Assembly: GCA_001828855.1 (NCBI GenBank) | Contig: MHZT01000003.1 | Coordinates: 124,001 to 188,000, forward strand | Direction: 5' to 3' | From: Rhodobacterales bacterium RIFCSPHIGHO2_02_FULL_62_130 | GTDB lineage: Bacteria; Pseudomonadota; Alphaproteobacteria; Rhodobacterales; Rhodobacteraceae | DNA: 64,000 bases | Part shown: positions 51,696-60,125 of the stretch, piece after piece | How positions within the stretch are numbered: position 1 is the first letter of the stretch | Layout of the letters: every line of letters starts with the position of its first letter | Made by a program: the position numbers and the translations under genes | Notes under the pieces: model-generated | Seen by the model: only the letters and a program-made list of their open reading frames with translations | Told to the model about the DNA's origin: nothing | Database searches by the model: none

Positions 51696-52549
51696 CAGAT
51701 TTTGCTGCAAGATCAGGTTGGGCTGCGCTGTTTCAGGCGGTTCATGCGCTGCTGCCCCGTGTCGGGATCAGGGCAAGGCGCAGGGTGCAGGCGGCGGCGC
51801 AGCAAGGTTTTGTCAGCCTTGTCGGCGCGGGGGCGGGGTCTGCCGATCTGATCACGCTGCGCGGGGTGCAGCGGTTACAGGCGGCGGATGTCGTGTTCTA
51901 TGATCGGCTGGCGGACCCTGCGCTGCTGATGCATGCGCGGCGGGGGGCAAGGCTGGTTTATGTCGGCAAGGCACCCGGCCAGCATGCGCTGCCGCAGGAC
52001 CAGATCAGCGCGCTGCTGGTGCAGGCGGGGCAGGCGGGCCGCCGCGTGGTGCGGTTGAAATGCGGCGATCCGGGGATTTTCGCACGCGGGGCCGAAGAGG
52101 CGGATGCGCTGACTGCCGCAGGCGTGCCGTGGGAGATCGTGCCGGGGGTGACATCGGCCTGCGCGGCGGCGGCCTCGGCGGGCAGTTTCCTGACAGAGCG
52201 GGGGCAGACCGAGCGGTTGATCCTTGCGACGGGGCATTTGCGCCATGACGGGGCGCAGGACTGGGGCCATACCGCGCGCGAAGGCACGACTCTGGCCTGC
52301 TATATGGGGGTCGCGCAGGCAGGGCAGATCGTCGCGGGGTTGCGCGCGGCGGGCTGGCCTGCGGGGGCTGCGGTCGAGGTGGTGTCCAAGGCACAGACCG
52401 CCGAAGAACGGGTATTCCGGTGCCGTCTGGACGGGCTTGAGACGCTGTGCGGGCAGCACAAGGGGCTTAATCCGGCGATGCTGCTGATCCGCTGGCCCTT
52501 GGCACAGGCTGATGTGGCGGCCTTGATGGTGGGCGCAGAGGTGGTCTAG
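51692..52549 (+). CDS. cobA: Uroporphyrinogen-III C-methyltransferase (siroheme branch)
   Basis: A 285-residue SUMT. After a 40-residue N-terminal extension rich in Ala and Arg comes the methylase: VSLVGAGAGSADLITLRGVQ, DVVFYDRL, VGKAPG, RLKCGDPGIFARGAEE (a hallmark), VPGVTSACAAAASAG and the C-terminal substrate loop. It methylates uroporphyrinogen III twice with SAM to precorrin-2, the precursor of siroheme needed by NirB, which explains its place at the operon end. The dehydrogenase/ferrochelatase step must be encoded elsewhere. It overlaps nasA by 4 bases. Confidence 0.93.
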   Translation: MTDFAARSGWAALFQAVHALLPRVGIRARRRVQAAAQQGFVSLVGAGAGSADLITLRGVQRLQAADVVFYDRLADPALLMHARRGARLVYVGKAPGQHALPQDQISALLVQAGQAGRRVVRLKCGDPGIFARGAEEADALTAAGVPWEIVPGVTSACAAAASAGSFLTERGQTERLILATGHLRHDGAQDWGHTAREGTTLACYMGVAQAGQIVAGLRAAGWPAGAAVEVVSKAQTAEERVFRCRLDGLETLCGQHKGLNPAMLLIRWPLAQADVAALMVGAEVV

Positions 52550-52798
52550 GCGGGCATCGGCCTGTTTTCGCCGCAGTTGCACAGCGGCCCGCGATGCTGT
52601 CTTGCGGGGAAAATATGTCGCATGATAGATGGCTTGGCGCGTAAACGGGCCTGAAATTCAGGGCTGACCGCGACGGGATTTTGTCTAAATTGCTGCAAGT
52701 GCATAGCTGCCATGCGTCTGGCGCATGCACTCGGGCGTAGCGATTTTCGGCAAAGCCTGCCACTTGTGCGCTTTGGAAATATGGAGTCGACGGCAATC

Positions 52799-54406
52799 AT
52801 GGTGCTTCCTGTGACACAAGGTGTCAAACCCACACGGCGTTTCGTTCTGGGGGCTTTGGGGGCGCTGTCGGCCTCGACAGCGTTGACGGGCCGGCTTTGG
52901 GCGCAAGAGGCGGCAGCGCCTGCCACTGTGGCGCCCGCCGCAACGCCTGTGCCGTTCAGCTTTGATCTGCTGACCGAAGAGATGAAGGCGCTGGCGGCAC
53001 AGCCCGACCAGAAGGCCGTGCAGCCGGAAAGCTTTCTGAATGCGCTGACCTATGACGATTACCAGAAGATCAAGTTCCGCGACACCAGCGCGCCTTGGGT
53101 GGCCGAGGATTCGGCGTTTCGGGTCTATCCGTTCCATATGGGCTGGCTGTTCGCCGATCCGGTGCTGATCCACGAGGTCAGCAATGGCAATGCGGTGCCG
53201 ATGGCGTTCTCGACCGATGATTTCGAATATATCGGCGATCTGGCGGCGCGGGTGCCGCAGCATTTCGATCTGCCGGGCGTGGCGGGCTTTCGTCTGAATG
53301 CGCCGCTGAACCGTGCCGACCTGTTTGACGAGGTGGTGGCGTTTCTGGGTGCGTCCTATTTCCGCGCGCTGGGCCGGGGCAATGCCTATGGCCTGTCGGC
53401 ACGCGGGCTGGCGATCAACACCGCGCTGGCACCGGGCGAGGAATTCCCGCGCTTTTCACGGTTTTATCTGGAAAAGCCTGCACCTTTCTCGCGCGAGGTC
53501 GTGGTTATGGCGGCGCTGGAAAGCGCGTCCTGCACCGGGGCCTATCGCTTTGTGATCCGTCCGGGTGCGGAAACCGAGATTGACGTCACCGCGCGCCTGT
53601 TCTTCCGCGCGGCGGTGGATGAGATCGGGGTGGCCCCGCTGACATCGATGTTCCTGTTCTCGGAAAAGAACCGGTCGCAGTTTGATGATTACCGCCCGAA
53701 TGTGCATGACAGCGAAGGTCTGCGGATTGAACGGCGCGACGGCGATGTGATCTGGCGGCCCCTGAACAACCCGTCGCGGTTGACCGGATCGTATTTCGTC
53801 GAGGAAAACCCGCGCTCCTTCGGGCTGATGCAGCGGGACCGCGATTTTGACGCCTATCAGGATGCCCACGCGCAATATGAAAAGCGCCCGTCCCTGCTGA
53901 TCGAGCCTGCGGGCGATTGGGGCAAGGGTTCGGTGCGGCTGGTGGAAATCCCGACCGAGCTGGAGGCCAACGACAATATCGTGGCGTTCTGGGTGCCGGA
54001 GGCCAAGGTGCAGGCCGGTGAGATGCGCGAATTCGCCTACAAGATGCGCTGGGGCATGATGGAGCCGGACTGGAATCAGGATCTGGCCTTCATCTATGAA
54101 ACCCGCGCGGGTGTGGGCGGGGTATCGGGCGTGGAAAACACCGATGGCAGCCGCAAGTTCGTGGTCGATTTCGGCGGCGGTCTGCTGGCGACCTTGCCGG
54201 ATAACGCGCTGGTCGAGGCGGTGGTGAATATCTCGGGCGGGGAAGTGCTGTCGCAAACCCTGTCGAAGATTCCGGGACAGCCGATCTGGCGTCTGGTGAT
54301 CGATCTGAAGGGGGCCAAGGACTCGGTTGTCGAGATGGGCGCCCATGTCAAAGGCTATGGCCGCAAGTTGACCGAGAACTGGCTTTATCAATGGATCGTG
54401 GCATGA
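52799..54406 (+). CDS. opgG: Periplasmic glucan biosynthesis protein OpgG (MdoG)
   Basis: A 535-residue periplasmic protein of the MdoG family, needed for branching or release of osmoregulated periplasmic glucans. A Tat-type signal peptide (PTRRFVLGALGALSAS, Arg13-Arg14) is cleaved near residue 36. The mature part starts FSFDLLTEEMKALAAQP; typical blocks are FRDTSAPWVAED, FPRFSRFYLEKP and FVVDFGGG. ATG 52799 gives the best signal peptide; ATG 52781 and 52712 are in frame upstream. It begins the opgGIHC operon. Confidence 0.93.
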   Translation: MVLPVTQGVKPTRRFVLGALGALSASTALTGRLWAQEAAAPATVAPAATPVPFSFDLLTEEMKALAAQPDQKAVQPESFLNALTYDDYQKIKFRDTSAPWVAEDSAFRVYPFHMGWLFADPVLIHEVSNGNAVPMAFSTDDFEYIGDLAARVPQHFDLPGVAGFRLNAPLNRADLFDEVVAFLGASYFRALGRGNAYGLSARGLAINTALAPGEEFPRFSRFYLEKPAPFSREVVVMAALESASCTGAYRFVIRPGAETEIDVTARLFFRAAVDEIGVAPLTSMFLFSEKNRSQFDDYRPNVHDSEGLRIERRDGDVIWRPLNNPSRLTGSYFVEENPRSFGLMQRDRDFDAYQDAHAQYEKRPSLLIEPAGDWGKGSVRLVEIPTELEANDNIVAFWVPEAKVQAGEMREFAYKMRWGMMEPDWNQDLAFIYETRAGVGGVSGVENTDGSRKFVVDFGGGLLATLPDNALVEAVVNISGGEVLSQTLSKIPGQPIWRLVIDLKGAKDSVVEMGAHVKGYGRKLTENWLYQWIVA

Positions 54407-54567
54407 TGGATATGCAGCACAACGCCCTGTCGTTTGACGAGGCAGCGGCGGCCTTGCCGCATGCGCCTTTGGCGATGCCCAAGCAGGTGGTCGAGATCGA
54501 GCGCGGCCGTCTGTTCGCCGCGCTGCTGGCGCGTTTTGTGGCGCGGCCCGCGCGGTCGGAAGGCTGA
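54403..54567 (+). CDS. opgI: Small protein between opgG and opgH (OpgI position)
   Basis: A 54-residue frame whose ATG overlaps the opgG stop (ATGA) and which ends 6 bases before opgH; opgH's GGAAGG ribosome site lies within it. It starts MMDMQHNALSFDEAAAALPH and ends with an Arg-rich helix (LLARFVARPARSEG). R. sphaeroides has a small gene opgI at this place in an opgGIH-opgC operon (recalled); homology rests on position and size. Function unknown, perhaps a regulator or stabiliser of OpgH. Tight coupling on both sides supports that it is translated. Confidence 0.7.
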   Translation: MMDMQHNALSFDEAAAALPHAPLAMPKQVVEIERGRLFAALLARFVARPARSEG

Positions 54568-54573
54568 CACAGC

Positions 54574-56400
54574 ATGGCACGGTCGCCAGCCCATCGCGCG
54601 GGCGACAACAAGGCGCGGAACGGCGCGCAAAATGCCGCGCAGGACGGGGGGGAAACCTCGCTTGCGCGGTTCTTGACGCTTGCGGCCAGCTTTGCTGCGG
54701 CGATTGCGGCGGGGCTGGTGTTTTACAGCTATGGCACCGCCGACGGGCCTGACGCGCTGGACGTGGTGCGGGCGCTGTTGATCACGATCTCGACATGGTG
54801 GCTGGCATGGGGCGCGGTGCAGGGGTTGCTTGGCCTGACCTCACGTCCCAAGCCGCCGTTGCAGCGCCATGCGGGCGCGATCCGGGGCCGCACGGTCATC
54901 ATCGTGCCGGTCTATAACGAAGACCCGCAAGTGACCTTTGCCCGCATCGCCGCGATGGATATCTCGCTGGCGGCGACGGGCGATCCGGCGCAATTCCATT
55001 TTGCGGTGCTGTCGGACACCCGCAGCGAGGCGATTGCGCGCGACGAAAAGCAATGGTTTGCGCGGCTGTTGGCGGATCGGGGCGGCAAGGGCCGGATGTT
55101 CTACCGCCGTCGCGCGCAGAATATCGGCAAAAAGGCCGGCAACCTTGAGGATTTTATCGCCACCTCGGGCGCGGCCTATGATTACGCGCTGATTCTGGAT
55201 GCCGACAGCCTGATGGACGGCGGCACGATCGTGGAAATGGTGCGCCGGATGGAGGCTGTTCCCGATCTGGGGCTGCTGCAAACCCTGCCGAAAATCGTGC
55301 GGGCGCGCTCGCGCTTTGGCCGGTCGATGCAGTTTGCGGCGGCGTTCTATTCTCCGATCTTCGCGCGCGGTCTTGCGGTGATGCAGGGCCGCACGGGACC
55401 ATTCTGGGGCCATAACGCGCTGGTGCGCGTGCGGGCCTTTGCCGAAAGCTGCGGTCTGCCGGTGCTGTCCGGTCCGCCGCCCTTTGGTGGCCATATCCTG
55501 AGCCATGATTACGTCGAGGCGGCGCTGCTGGCGCGGGCGGGCTGGCAGGTGCGGCTGGATGACGATCTGGAAGGGTCTTACGAGGAAGGCCCGGAAAACA
55601 TCATCGACCACGCCAAGCGTGACCGGCGCTGGTGCCAAGGCAACCTGCAGCATACCCGTCTTGTCGGCGCACCGGGGCTGAAGCTGTGGAGCCGTTTTGT
55701 CTTTGTGCAGGGGATTTTCGCCTATATCGCGCCGGTGTTCTGGCTGGCGTTTATCGTGGCCTCGATCCTTGCGCCGCATTTCGCGCCGGGACCGGATTAT
55801 TTCCCCGATCCCTATTGGCCGTTTCCGGTGTTTCCGCCGGATGAGACCTTCAAGGCCGTGGGCCTTGCGGTGGGGGTGTTCGGGCTGCTGATCCTGCCAA
55901 AGCTGCTGATCGTGGCGGACGCGCAGGCTTCGGGGCGGGCGGACAGGTTCGGGCGGGCGGCGACATCGACGCTGGCGGAACTGGTGCTGTCGTCAATTCA
56001 GGCCCCGATTTTCCTGATGTTCCAGACCCGATCGGTGGCGCAGGTGGTGATGCGGCGCGATGGTGGCTGGCCCGCCAACAACCGTGGCGATGGCACGCTG
56101 TCGCTGGGCGATGCCTGGGCTGCAAGCTGGTGGATCACCGCGACCGGCGCGGTTGCGCTGGGGATGACGTGGCAATGGACGCCTGCGCTGTTGCCGTGGC
56201 TTTTGCCGGTGGGGCTGCCGATGATGGTGGCACCGGTGATCATCGCATGGTCGTCGCGTCCGCAATTCGGGCATTTGTTCGAGGTGCCTTCCGATGGTAA
56301 TCCGCCGCAGATTGTGCAATTGCACGACGCCTGCCTTGCGCGCTGGACCAAACCGGCGGCAGCGGATGCTGTTACGGAGTTAACCGGCCTGAATGTCTAA
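54574..56400 (+). CDS. opgH: Glucan glucosyltransferase OpgH (MdoH)
   Basis: A 608-residue inner-membrane GT2 glucosyltransferase that polymerises UDP-glucose into the beta-glucan backbone. Two N-terminal helices (about 31-50 and 65-85) precede the cytoplasmic domain, with VIIVPVYNEDPQVTFARI, the acidic LDADSLMDG, GHILSHDYVEAALL and RRWCQGNLQH (the Q-x-x-R/RW region). About five further helices follow. ATG 54574 is preceded by GGAAGG (54558-54563). Its end overlaps opgC by 8 bases. Confidence 0.94.
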   Translation: MARSPAHRAGDNKARNGAQNAAQDGGETSLARFLTLAASFAAAIAAGLVFYSYGTADGPDALDVVRALLITISTWWLAWGAVQGLLGLTSRPKPPLQRHAGAIRGRTVIIVPVYNEDPQVTFARIAAMDISLAATGDPAQFHFAVLSDTRSEAIARDEKQWFARLLADRGGKGRMFYRRRAQNIGKKAGNLEDFIATSGAAYDYALILDADSLMDGGTIVEMVRRMEAVPDLGLLQTLPKIVRARSRFGRSMQFAAAFYSPIFARGLAVMQGRTGPFWGHNALVRVRAFAESCGLPVLSGPPPFGGHILSHDYVEAALLARAGWQVRLDDDLEGSYEEGPENIIDHAKRDRRWCQGNLQHTRLVGAPGLKLWSRFVFVQGIFAYIAPVFWLAFIVASILAPHFAPGPDYFPDPYWPFPVFPPDETFKAVGLAVGVFGLLILPKLLIVADAQASGRADRFGRAATSTLAELVLSSIQAPIFLMFQTRSVAQVVMRRDGGWPANNRGDGTLSLGDAWAASWWITATGAVALGMTWQWTPALLPWLLPVGLPMMVAPVIIAWSSRPQFGHLFEVPSDGNPPQIVQLHDACLARWTKPAAADAVTELTGLNV

Positions 56401-57523
56401 CGCGTCCTTTACCGCCAAAGCCACGCCACGCGATCTGCGTCTGGACGTGTTCCGGGGCCTGTGCCTTGTGATGATCTTCATGAATCACATCCCCGGCACG
56501 GTGTACGAGCATCTGACCTCGCGCAATTTCGGCTTTTCCGATGCGGCGGAAGGGTTTGTCTTCATGTCGGGCATCGCGGCGGGGCTGGCCTATTCGGCAC
56601 CGTTCCGCACGGGGTTCACATGGCCTGCGGTGGGGCGGGTCTGGCGGCGGGCATGGACGCTTTACATGGTCCACGCCATGACGACGCTGCTGGCCTTGGG
56701 CATCCTGTCCTATGGCGTGATGTTCATGGGCGCGGCCGAGATTCTGGGTCACAACGCCTTTGGCACCTATCTGACCCAGCCGCTTGCGGCCCATATCGGC
56801 ATGCCGTTCCTGCTGTATCAGATCGGCTATGTGAACATTCTGCCGATGTATATGGTGATGTTGCTGGTGGCACCCTTCCTGCTATGGCTGGGGCTGCGCT
56901 GGCCGTTCCTGACATGGGCGTTGTCGGGGCTGCTGTGGTTCTGCGCGGGCCTGTGGTATTGGAATCTGCCGAATTTCCCCTTTGGCGGCGGCTGGTTCTT
57001 TAACCCGATCGCGTGGCAGTTCGTGTTCTCGTCGGGGCTGTTGACGGGCGTTGCGATGAAAAGCGGGCGACGGTTCATTCCGGTGATGCGCTGGCTGCAA
57101 GTGCTGACAGGGGCCTACCTGCTGCTGGCCCTTGTCAATTCGCAGTCCGAAACCGTGATGCATCTGCTGGGGCAATCGCTTTGGGCGCTGCAAGAGGCGG
57201 GCGTTCCGCGGATTTTCACCGCCTTTGACAAGACCTATCTGAGCGGGCCGCGGCTGTTCCACATTCTGGCGCTGGGGTATTTCCTGTCCACCTTTCCGGC
57301 GATCAAGCGGCTTTGCGGCTCTGAAGCGATGCAGCCTCTGGCCTTGCTTGGGCGCAATGCGCTGCCGGTCTTTGCGCTGGGGTCGATGCTGGCTTTGGCG
57401 GGGCAGGTGACCAAGGCTGCCTATCCGGCCAGTTTCGCGCTGGACAGCCTGTTGGTTGTGGGTGGCTTGGCGGTGCATTACCTGTTTGCGCTGGCCTTGG
57501 AAAAGGGCCGCCTGCCGCGCTAG
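56393..57523 (+). CDS. opgC: Glucan succinyltransferase OpgC
   Basis: A 376-residue inner-membrane acyltransferase with about ten helices, OpgC family: DLRLDVFRGLCLVMIFMNHIPG, GFSDAAEGFVFMSG and YHFL-type late helices. OpgC adds succinyl groups to periplasmic glucans in R. sphaeroides. It is coupled to opgH by overlap and ends 4 bases inside the convergent TetR gene. Acyl donor and exact substituent are inferred from the family. Confidence 0.9.
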   Translation: MSNASFTAKATPRDLRLDVFRGLCLVMIFMNHIPGTVYEHLTSRNFGFSDAAEGFVFMSGIAAGLAYSAPFRTGFTWPAVGRVWRRAWTLYMVHAMTTLLALGILSYGVMFMGAAEILGHNAFGTYLTQPLAAHIGMPFLLYQIGYVNILPMYMVMLLVAPFLLWLGLRWPFLTWALSGLLWFCAGLWYWNLPNFPFGGGWFFNPIAWQFVFSSGLLTGVAMKSGRRFIPVMRWLQVLTGAYLLLALVNSQSETVMHLLGQSLWALQEAGVPRIFTAFDKTYLSGPRLFHILALGYFLSTFPAIKRLCGSEAMQPLALLGRNALPVFALGSMLALAGQVTKAAYPASFALDSLLVVGGLAVHYLFALALEKGRLPR

Positions 57524-58164
57524 GGCTGCTGCAATAGCCCGTTTGCCCCGAAATGACGCGGAAAGAAGGCCGCTGCCGCATCCAGAACGGTTTGCAGGGC
57601 CTCGGCGGCGGAATAGGGGGTCTGGGTGGAAACAAGATCGGCCCAAACCCCTTCCGACGTGACCCGCAGCACCCGCGCAATCCGCGCCGCATCGCCGTTA
57701 TAACCGCCCTCGGTGATCAGATCGGCGCAGATGCCTTCCAGCGTTTGAATGTAGAAGCGGTCATTGCCGCCACAGAGCGACTGATACAGCGGGCGGCTGG
57801 TGGCCTCGGCCCAGAAGGACAGCCAGGCCGAGCGGCGGGCGGGGGTGCAGATCGCGGGCACGAAATCGGCACGGATCAGGGCGTTCAGACGCGCGGCGGG
57901 GGTGGGGGTGGCCTGATCCAGCGCGGCGCGCCAGTTGGCACGGTATTCCTGCGACAGATAAGACAGGGTTTCGGCCAGAAGCGCATCCTTGGTCTGGAAG
58001 TGGAAATTCACCAGCCCATGCGCCAGCCCCGCCTTGCGCGCCACATCGGCCAGCGTGATGCGGGCAAAGCCCTGTTCGGCCATCACCTCGATCGTGGCCT
58101 CGATCAACTGCTCGCGGCGGGCTTCGCGGGACATTTTGCGCGGGACGGGGGCGGCGGTGGGCAT
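57520..58164 (-). CDS. TetR-family regulator (BetI-like)
   Basis: A 214-residue TetR regulator. N-terminal helix-turn-helix in REQLIEATIEVMAEQGFARITLADVARKAGLAHGLVNFHF, C-terminal domain like BetI (TetR_C_6: FWAEATSRP, ICADLITEGGY). ATG 58164 has AAGGA 7 bases upstream; ATG 58197 is an alternative. It converges on opgC and is divergent from the cupin gene; the 149-base spacer between 58164 and 58314 would hold its operator. No choline genes are near, so the ligand is open. Confidence 0.88.
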   Translation of the reverse strand: MPTAAPVPRKMSREARREQLIEATIEVMAEQGFARITLADVARKAGLAHGLVNFHFQTKDALLAETLSYLSQEYRANWRAALDQATPTPAARLNALIRADFVPAICTPARRSAWLSFWAEATSRPLYQSLCGGNDRFYIQTLEGICADLITEGGYNGDAARIARVLRVTSEGVWADLVSTQTPYSAAEALQTVLDAAAAFFPRHFGANGLLQQP

Positions 58165-58313
58165 CTGGGTTCCTTGGGGTAGGGATTGGTCTTTCATAGC
58201 CGAAAAGGTCCGCAGGGGAAGCGGTCATGGCGGCGGCGGGATTTGTTTTGAACGAAGGCGCGGGCTGTGGCATCCAAAGGGCAATTCAAAATCACCAGCA
58301 GAAAGCCCGTCCG

Positions 58314-58703
58314 ATGAAACCGATAGCCCCGCAAGACCGCCGCATTGCCAATATCTATGACGCAAGCTTTCAGCCCTTTGTTTACCCCGATGGTGTGGCC
58401 TTGGGCGATGCGGTGTTGCAGCATGACACCGATCTGCCCTTGGGCGTTGGCTTTCATGTCTACCGCATGCCTGCGGGCATGGTCACGCGCAGCCACCGCC
58501 ACAACGGACACGAGCAATTCCTGATCCTTGAAGGCGAGTTGCACGAAAGCGACGGCACGATCCTGCGGGCGGGCGATCTGGTGTTTTATGCCAACGGCAC
58601 CGAGCATAATTCTTACACGCCAGAGGGTTGCCTGTTGGCCGTGCATATCGCTGGCCCCGAGACGACATTGGACAGCGAAACACCCGCGTCACAGAAGCCT
58701 TGA
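58314..58703 (+). CDS. Small cupin-domain protein
   Basis: A 129-residue single cupin: metal motif His61-x-His63-x3-Glu67 (SHRHNGHEQFLILEGEL) and a second His in NGTEHNSYTPEGC. Such proteins bind a metal and act as small dioxygenases, isomerases or sensors. The start MKPIAPQDRR at 58314 is preferred over an upstream open frame to 58227. Divergent from the TetR gene and followed by the Asp-box protein after 67 bases; it may be a TetR target. Function not assignable. Confidence 0.75.
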   Translation: MKPIAPQDRRIANIYDASFQPFVYPDGVALGDAVLQHDTDLPLGVGFHVYRMPAGMVTRSHRHNGHEQFLILEGELHESDGTILRAGDLVFYANGTEHNSYTPEGCLLAVHIAGPETTLDSETPASQKP

Positions 58704-58770
58704 CGCAAGGTCCGGTCCTGACAGACGCTTGGCACAGGTTTGTGCAGCAGGTGTTATGGGAGGTATCGGT

Positions 58771-59931
58771 ATGGGTTCGAAAGATGTGACGATCCTTGTT
58801 GGAACGACCAAGGGGGCGTTTCTGATTGATGGCGGGGCGGATCGCAGCGGCTGGGCGGTCTCGGGACCGTTCTGCGACGGCTGGCCGATCAACCATATGG
58901 TCGGTGATCCCGTGACGGGCCAGATCTGGGCGGGCGGTGGCGGTGACTGGCATGGCGCGGGGGTATGGCGTAGCGCGGATGGCGGCGCGAGCTGGGAGCT
59001 GTCGAAGCTGACCAAGGGCAAGCTGGACGACTGGGCCGCCAATGATGCCGATTTCGCCAAGATGATCGGGTGGAGCGATGCGCCGCTGCCCTTCGGGGAC
59101 AGCTTTTCGCAAATCTGGTCGCTGGGGCAATCGCATGGCGCGCTTTATGCCGGCACCAAGCCTGCACAACTGCTGGTCAGTCAGGATGGCGGTGTGACAT
59201 GGGATCTGGTGTCGGGGCTGACCGATCACCCTTCGGCGGGCAGTTGGAATGGCGGGGCGGCGGGGCTGGTGCTGCATACAATCGTGGCCGATCCGGCCAA
59301 TCCGGCCAAGCTGTGGGTCGGGATTTCGGCGGCGGGGGTGTTTGCCACCGAGGATGGCGGCCAGACATGGGAGCGGCGGAACCGGCTGTCCAACGCCGAA
59401 AGCTGCGGGCATCACCACCATCCGGCGGCCCCGCGCGATGGCGAGATCGGGCATTGCGTGCATAACATGATGCGCGCGGCGGGGGATGGCGATGTGCTGT
59501 ATCAGCAGAACCATCACGGGGTCTGGCGGTCGGCCGATGGCGGACGAAGCTGGGAAGATATTACCGACGGGCTTCCCTCGACCTTCGGCTTTCCGATCCG
59601 GGTGCATCCGCGCGACCCGAACATGCTGTGGACGCTGCCGCTGAACGGCGACAGCGCGGGGCGCTTCCCGCCGGATGCGGCGGCGGCGGTGTGGAAATCA
59701 TCCGATGGCGGCAAGACCTGGGCGGCCAAACGCGACGGGCTGCCACAGACCGCCTGCTATTTCACCGTGCTGCGCCAAGCGATGGCGGGGGATGCGCGCG
59801 AGTCTGCGGGGATCTATTTCGGCACCAATTCGGGGTCGGTGTTCGCCAGTCTGGACGAGGGCGAGACATGGCAGGAAATCGCGCGGCACTTGCCAACTGT
59901 GCTGGCGGTTGAAGTGCTGGATCGGGCGTAA
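58771..59931 (+). CDS. Asp-box (BNR/VPS10-like) beta-propeller protein
   Basis: A 386-residue soluble propeller with six Asp boxes: SADGGASW, SQDGGVTW, TEDGGQTW, SADGGRSW, SSDGGKTW and SLDEGETW. A His-rich loop (SCGHHHHPAAPRDGE) and VHNMMR are conserved in a family often labelled sialidase-like or WD40/YVTN/BNR-like exo-hydrolase. No signal peptide and no sialidase Arg triad or FRIP motif are visible, so glycosidase activity is doubtful. ATG 58771 has GGGAGG (58758-58763) upstream. Role unknown. Confidence 0.82.
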   Translation: MGSKDVTILVGTTKGAFLIDGGADRSGWAVSGPFCDGWPINHMVGDPVTGQIWAGGGGDWHGAGVWRSADGGASWELSKLTKGKLDDWAANDADFAKMIGWSDAPLPFGDSFSQIWSLGQSHGALYAGTKPAQLLVSQDGGVTWDLVSGLTDHPSAGSWNGGAAGLVLHTIVADPANPAKLWVGISAAGVFATEDGGQTWERRNRLSNAESCGHHHHPAAPRDGEIGHCVHNMMRAAGDGDVLYQQNHHGVWRSADGGRSWEDITDGLPSTFGFPIRVHPRDPNMLWTLPLNGDSAGRFPPDAAAAVWKSSDGGKTWAAKRDGLPQTACYFTVLRQAMAGDARESAGIYFGTNSGSVFASLDEGETWQEIARHLPTVLAVEVLDRA

Positions 59932-59936
59932 GGCCA

Positions 59937-59967
59937 TGAAAAAGCCCCGCCCTTCGGGGGGCGGGGC
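59937..59967 (-). terminator. Terminator of the minus-strand panB-like transcript
   Basis: Perfect 8-bp stem GCCCCGCC (59944-59951) / GGCGGGGC (59960-59967). Read on the minus strand it is followed by TTTTTCAT, a good U tract. On the plus strand there is no T run. Confidence 0.8.
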
Positions 59968-59972
59968 AGGCA

Positions 59973-60124
59973 GCCTGACGCAGAGCGCGTCCGACAGGGA
60001 GAAAGGTTTTGTCAGACGCAACATGCGTCCGACGGGGAGGAGTGTTGTGTCAGACGCAAGATGCGTCCGACGGGTAGCAAGGTTTTGTCAGACGCAAGAT
60101 GCGTCTGACGGGGAGGAACCTTTG
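59973..60124. repeat. Four tandem 38-bp hairpin repeats
   Basis: Copies at 59973-60010, 60011-60048, 60049-60086 and 60087-60124, exactly in phase. Each begins GTCAGACGCA (first copy diverged: GCCTGACGCA), followed by TGCGTCCGAC or TGCGTCTGAC, forming a near-perfect 10-bp stem with a 3-base loop, then GGGGAGG and a short T-rich link. They lie between the panB-like stop and its terminator, so they are transcribed into the 3' untranslated region of that message. Confidence 0.9.
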
Positions 60125-60125
60125 G

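Noticed and set aside
58771-59931. Exo-alpha-sialidase
   Set aside because: Asp boxes are present, but no signal peptide, FRIP-like motif or Arg triad was seen.
59973-60124. CRISPR array
   Set aside because: The 38-bp units are contiguous with no unique spacers and no cas genes are near.
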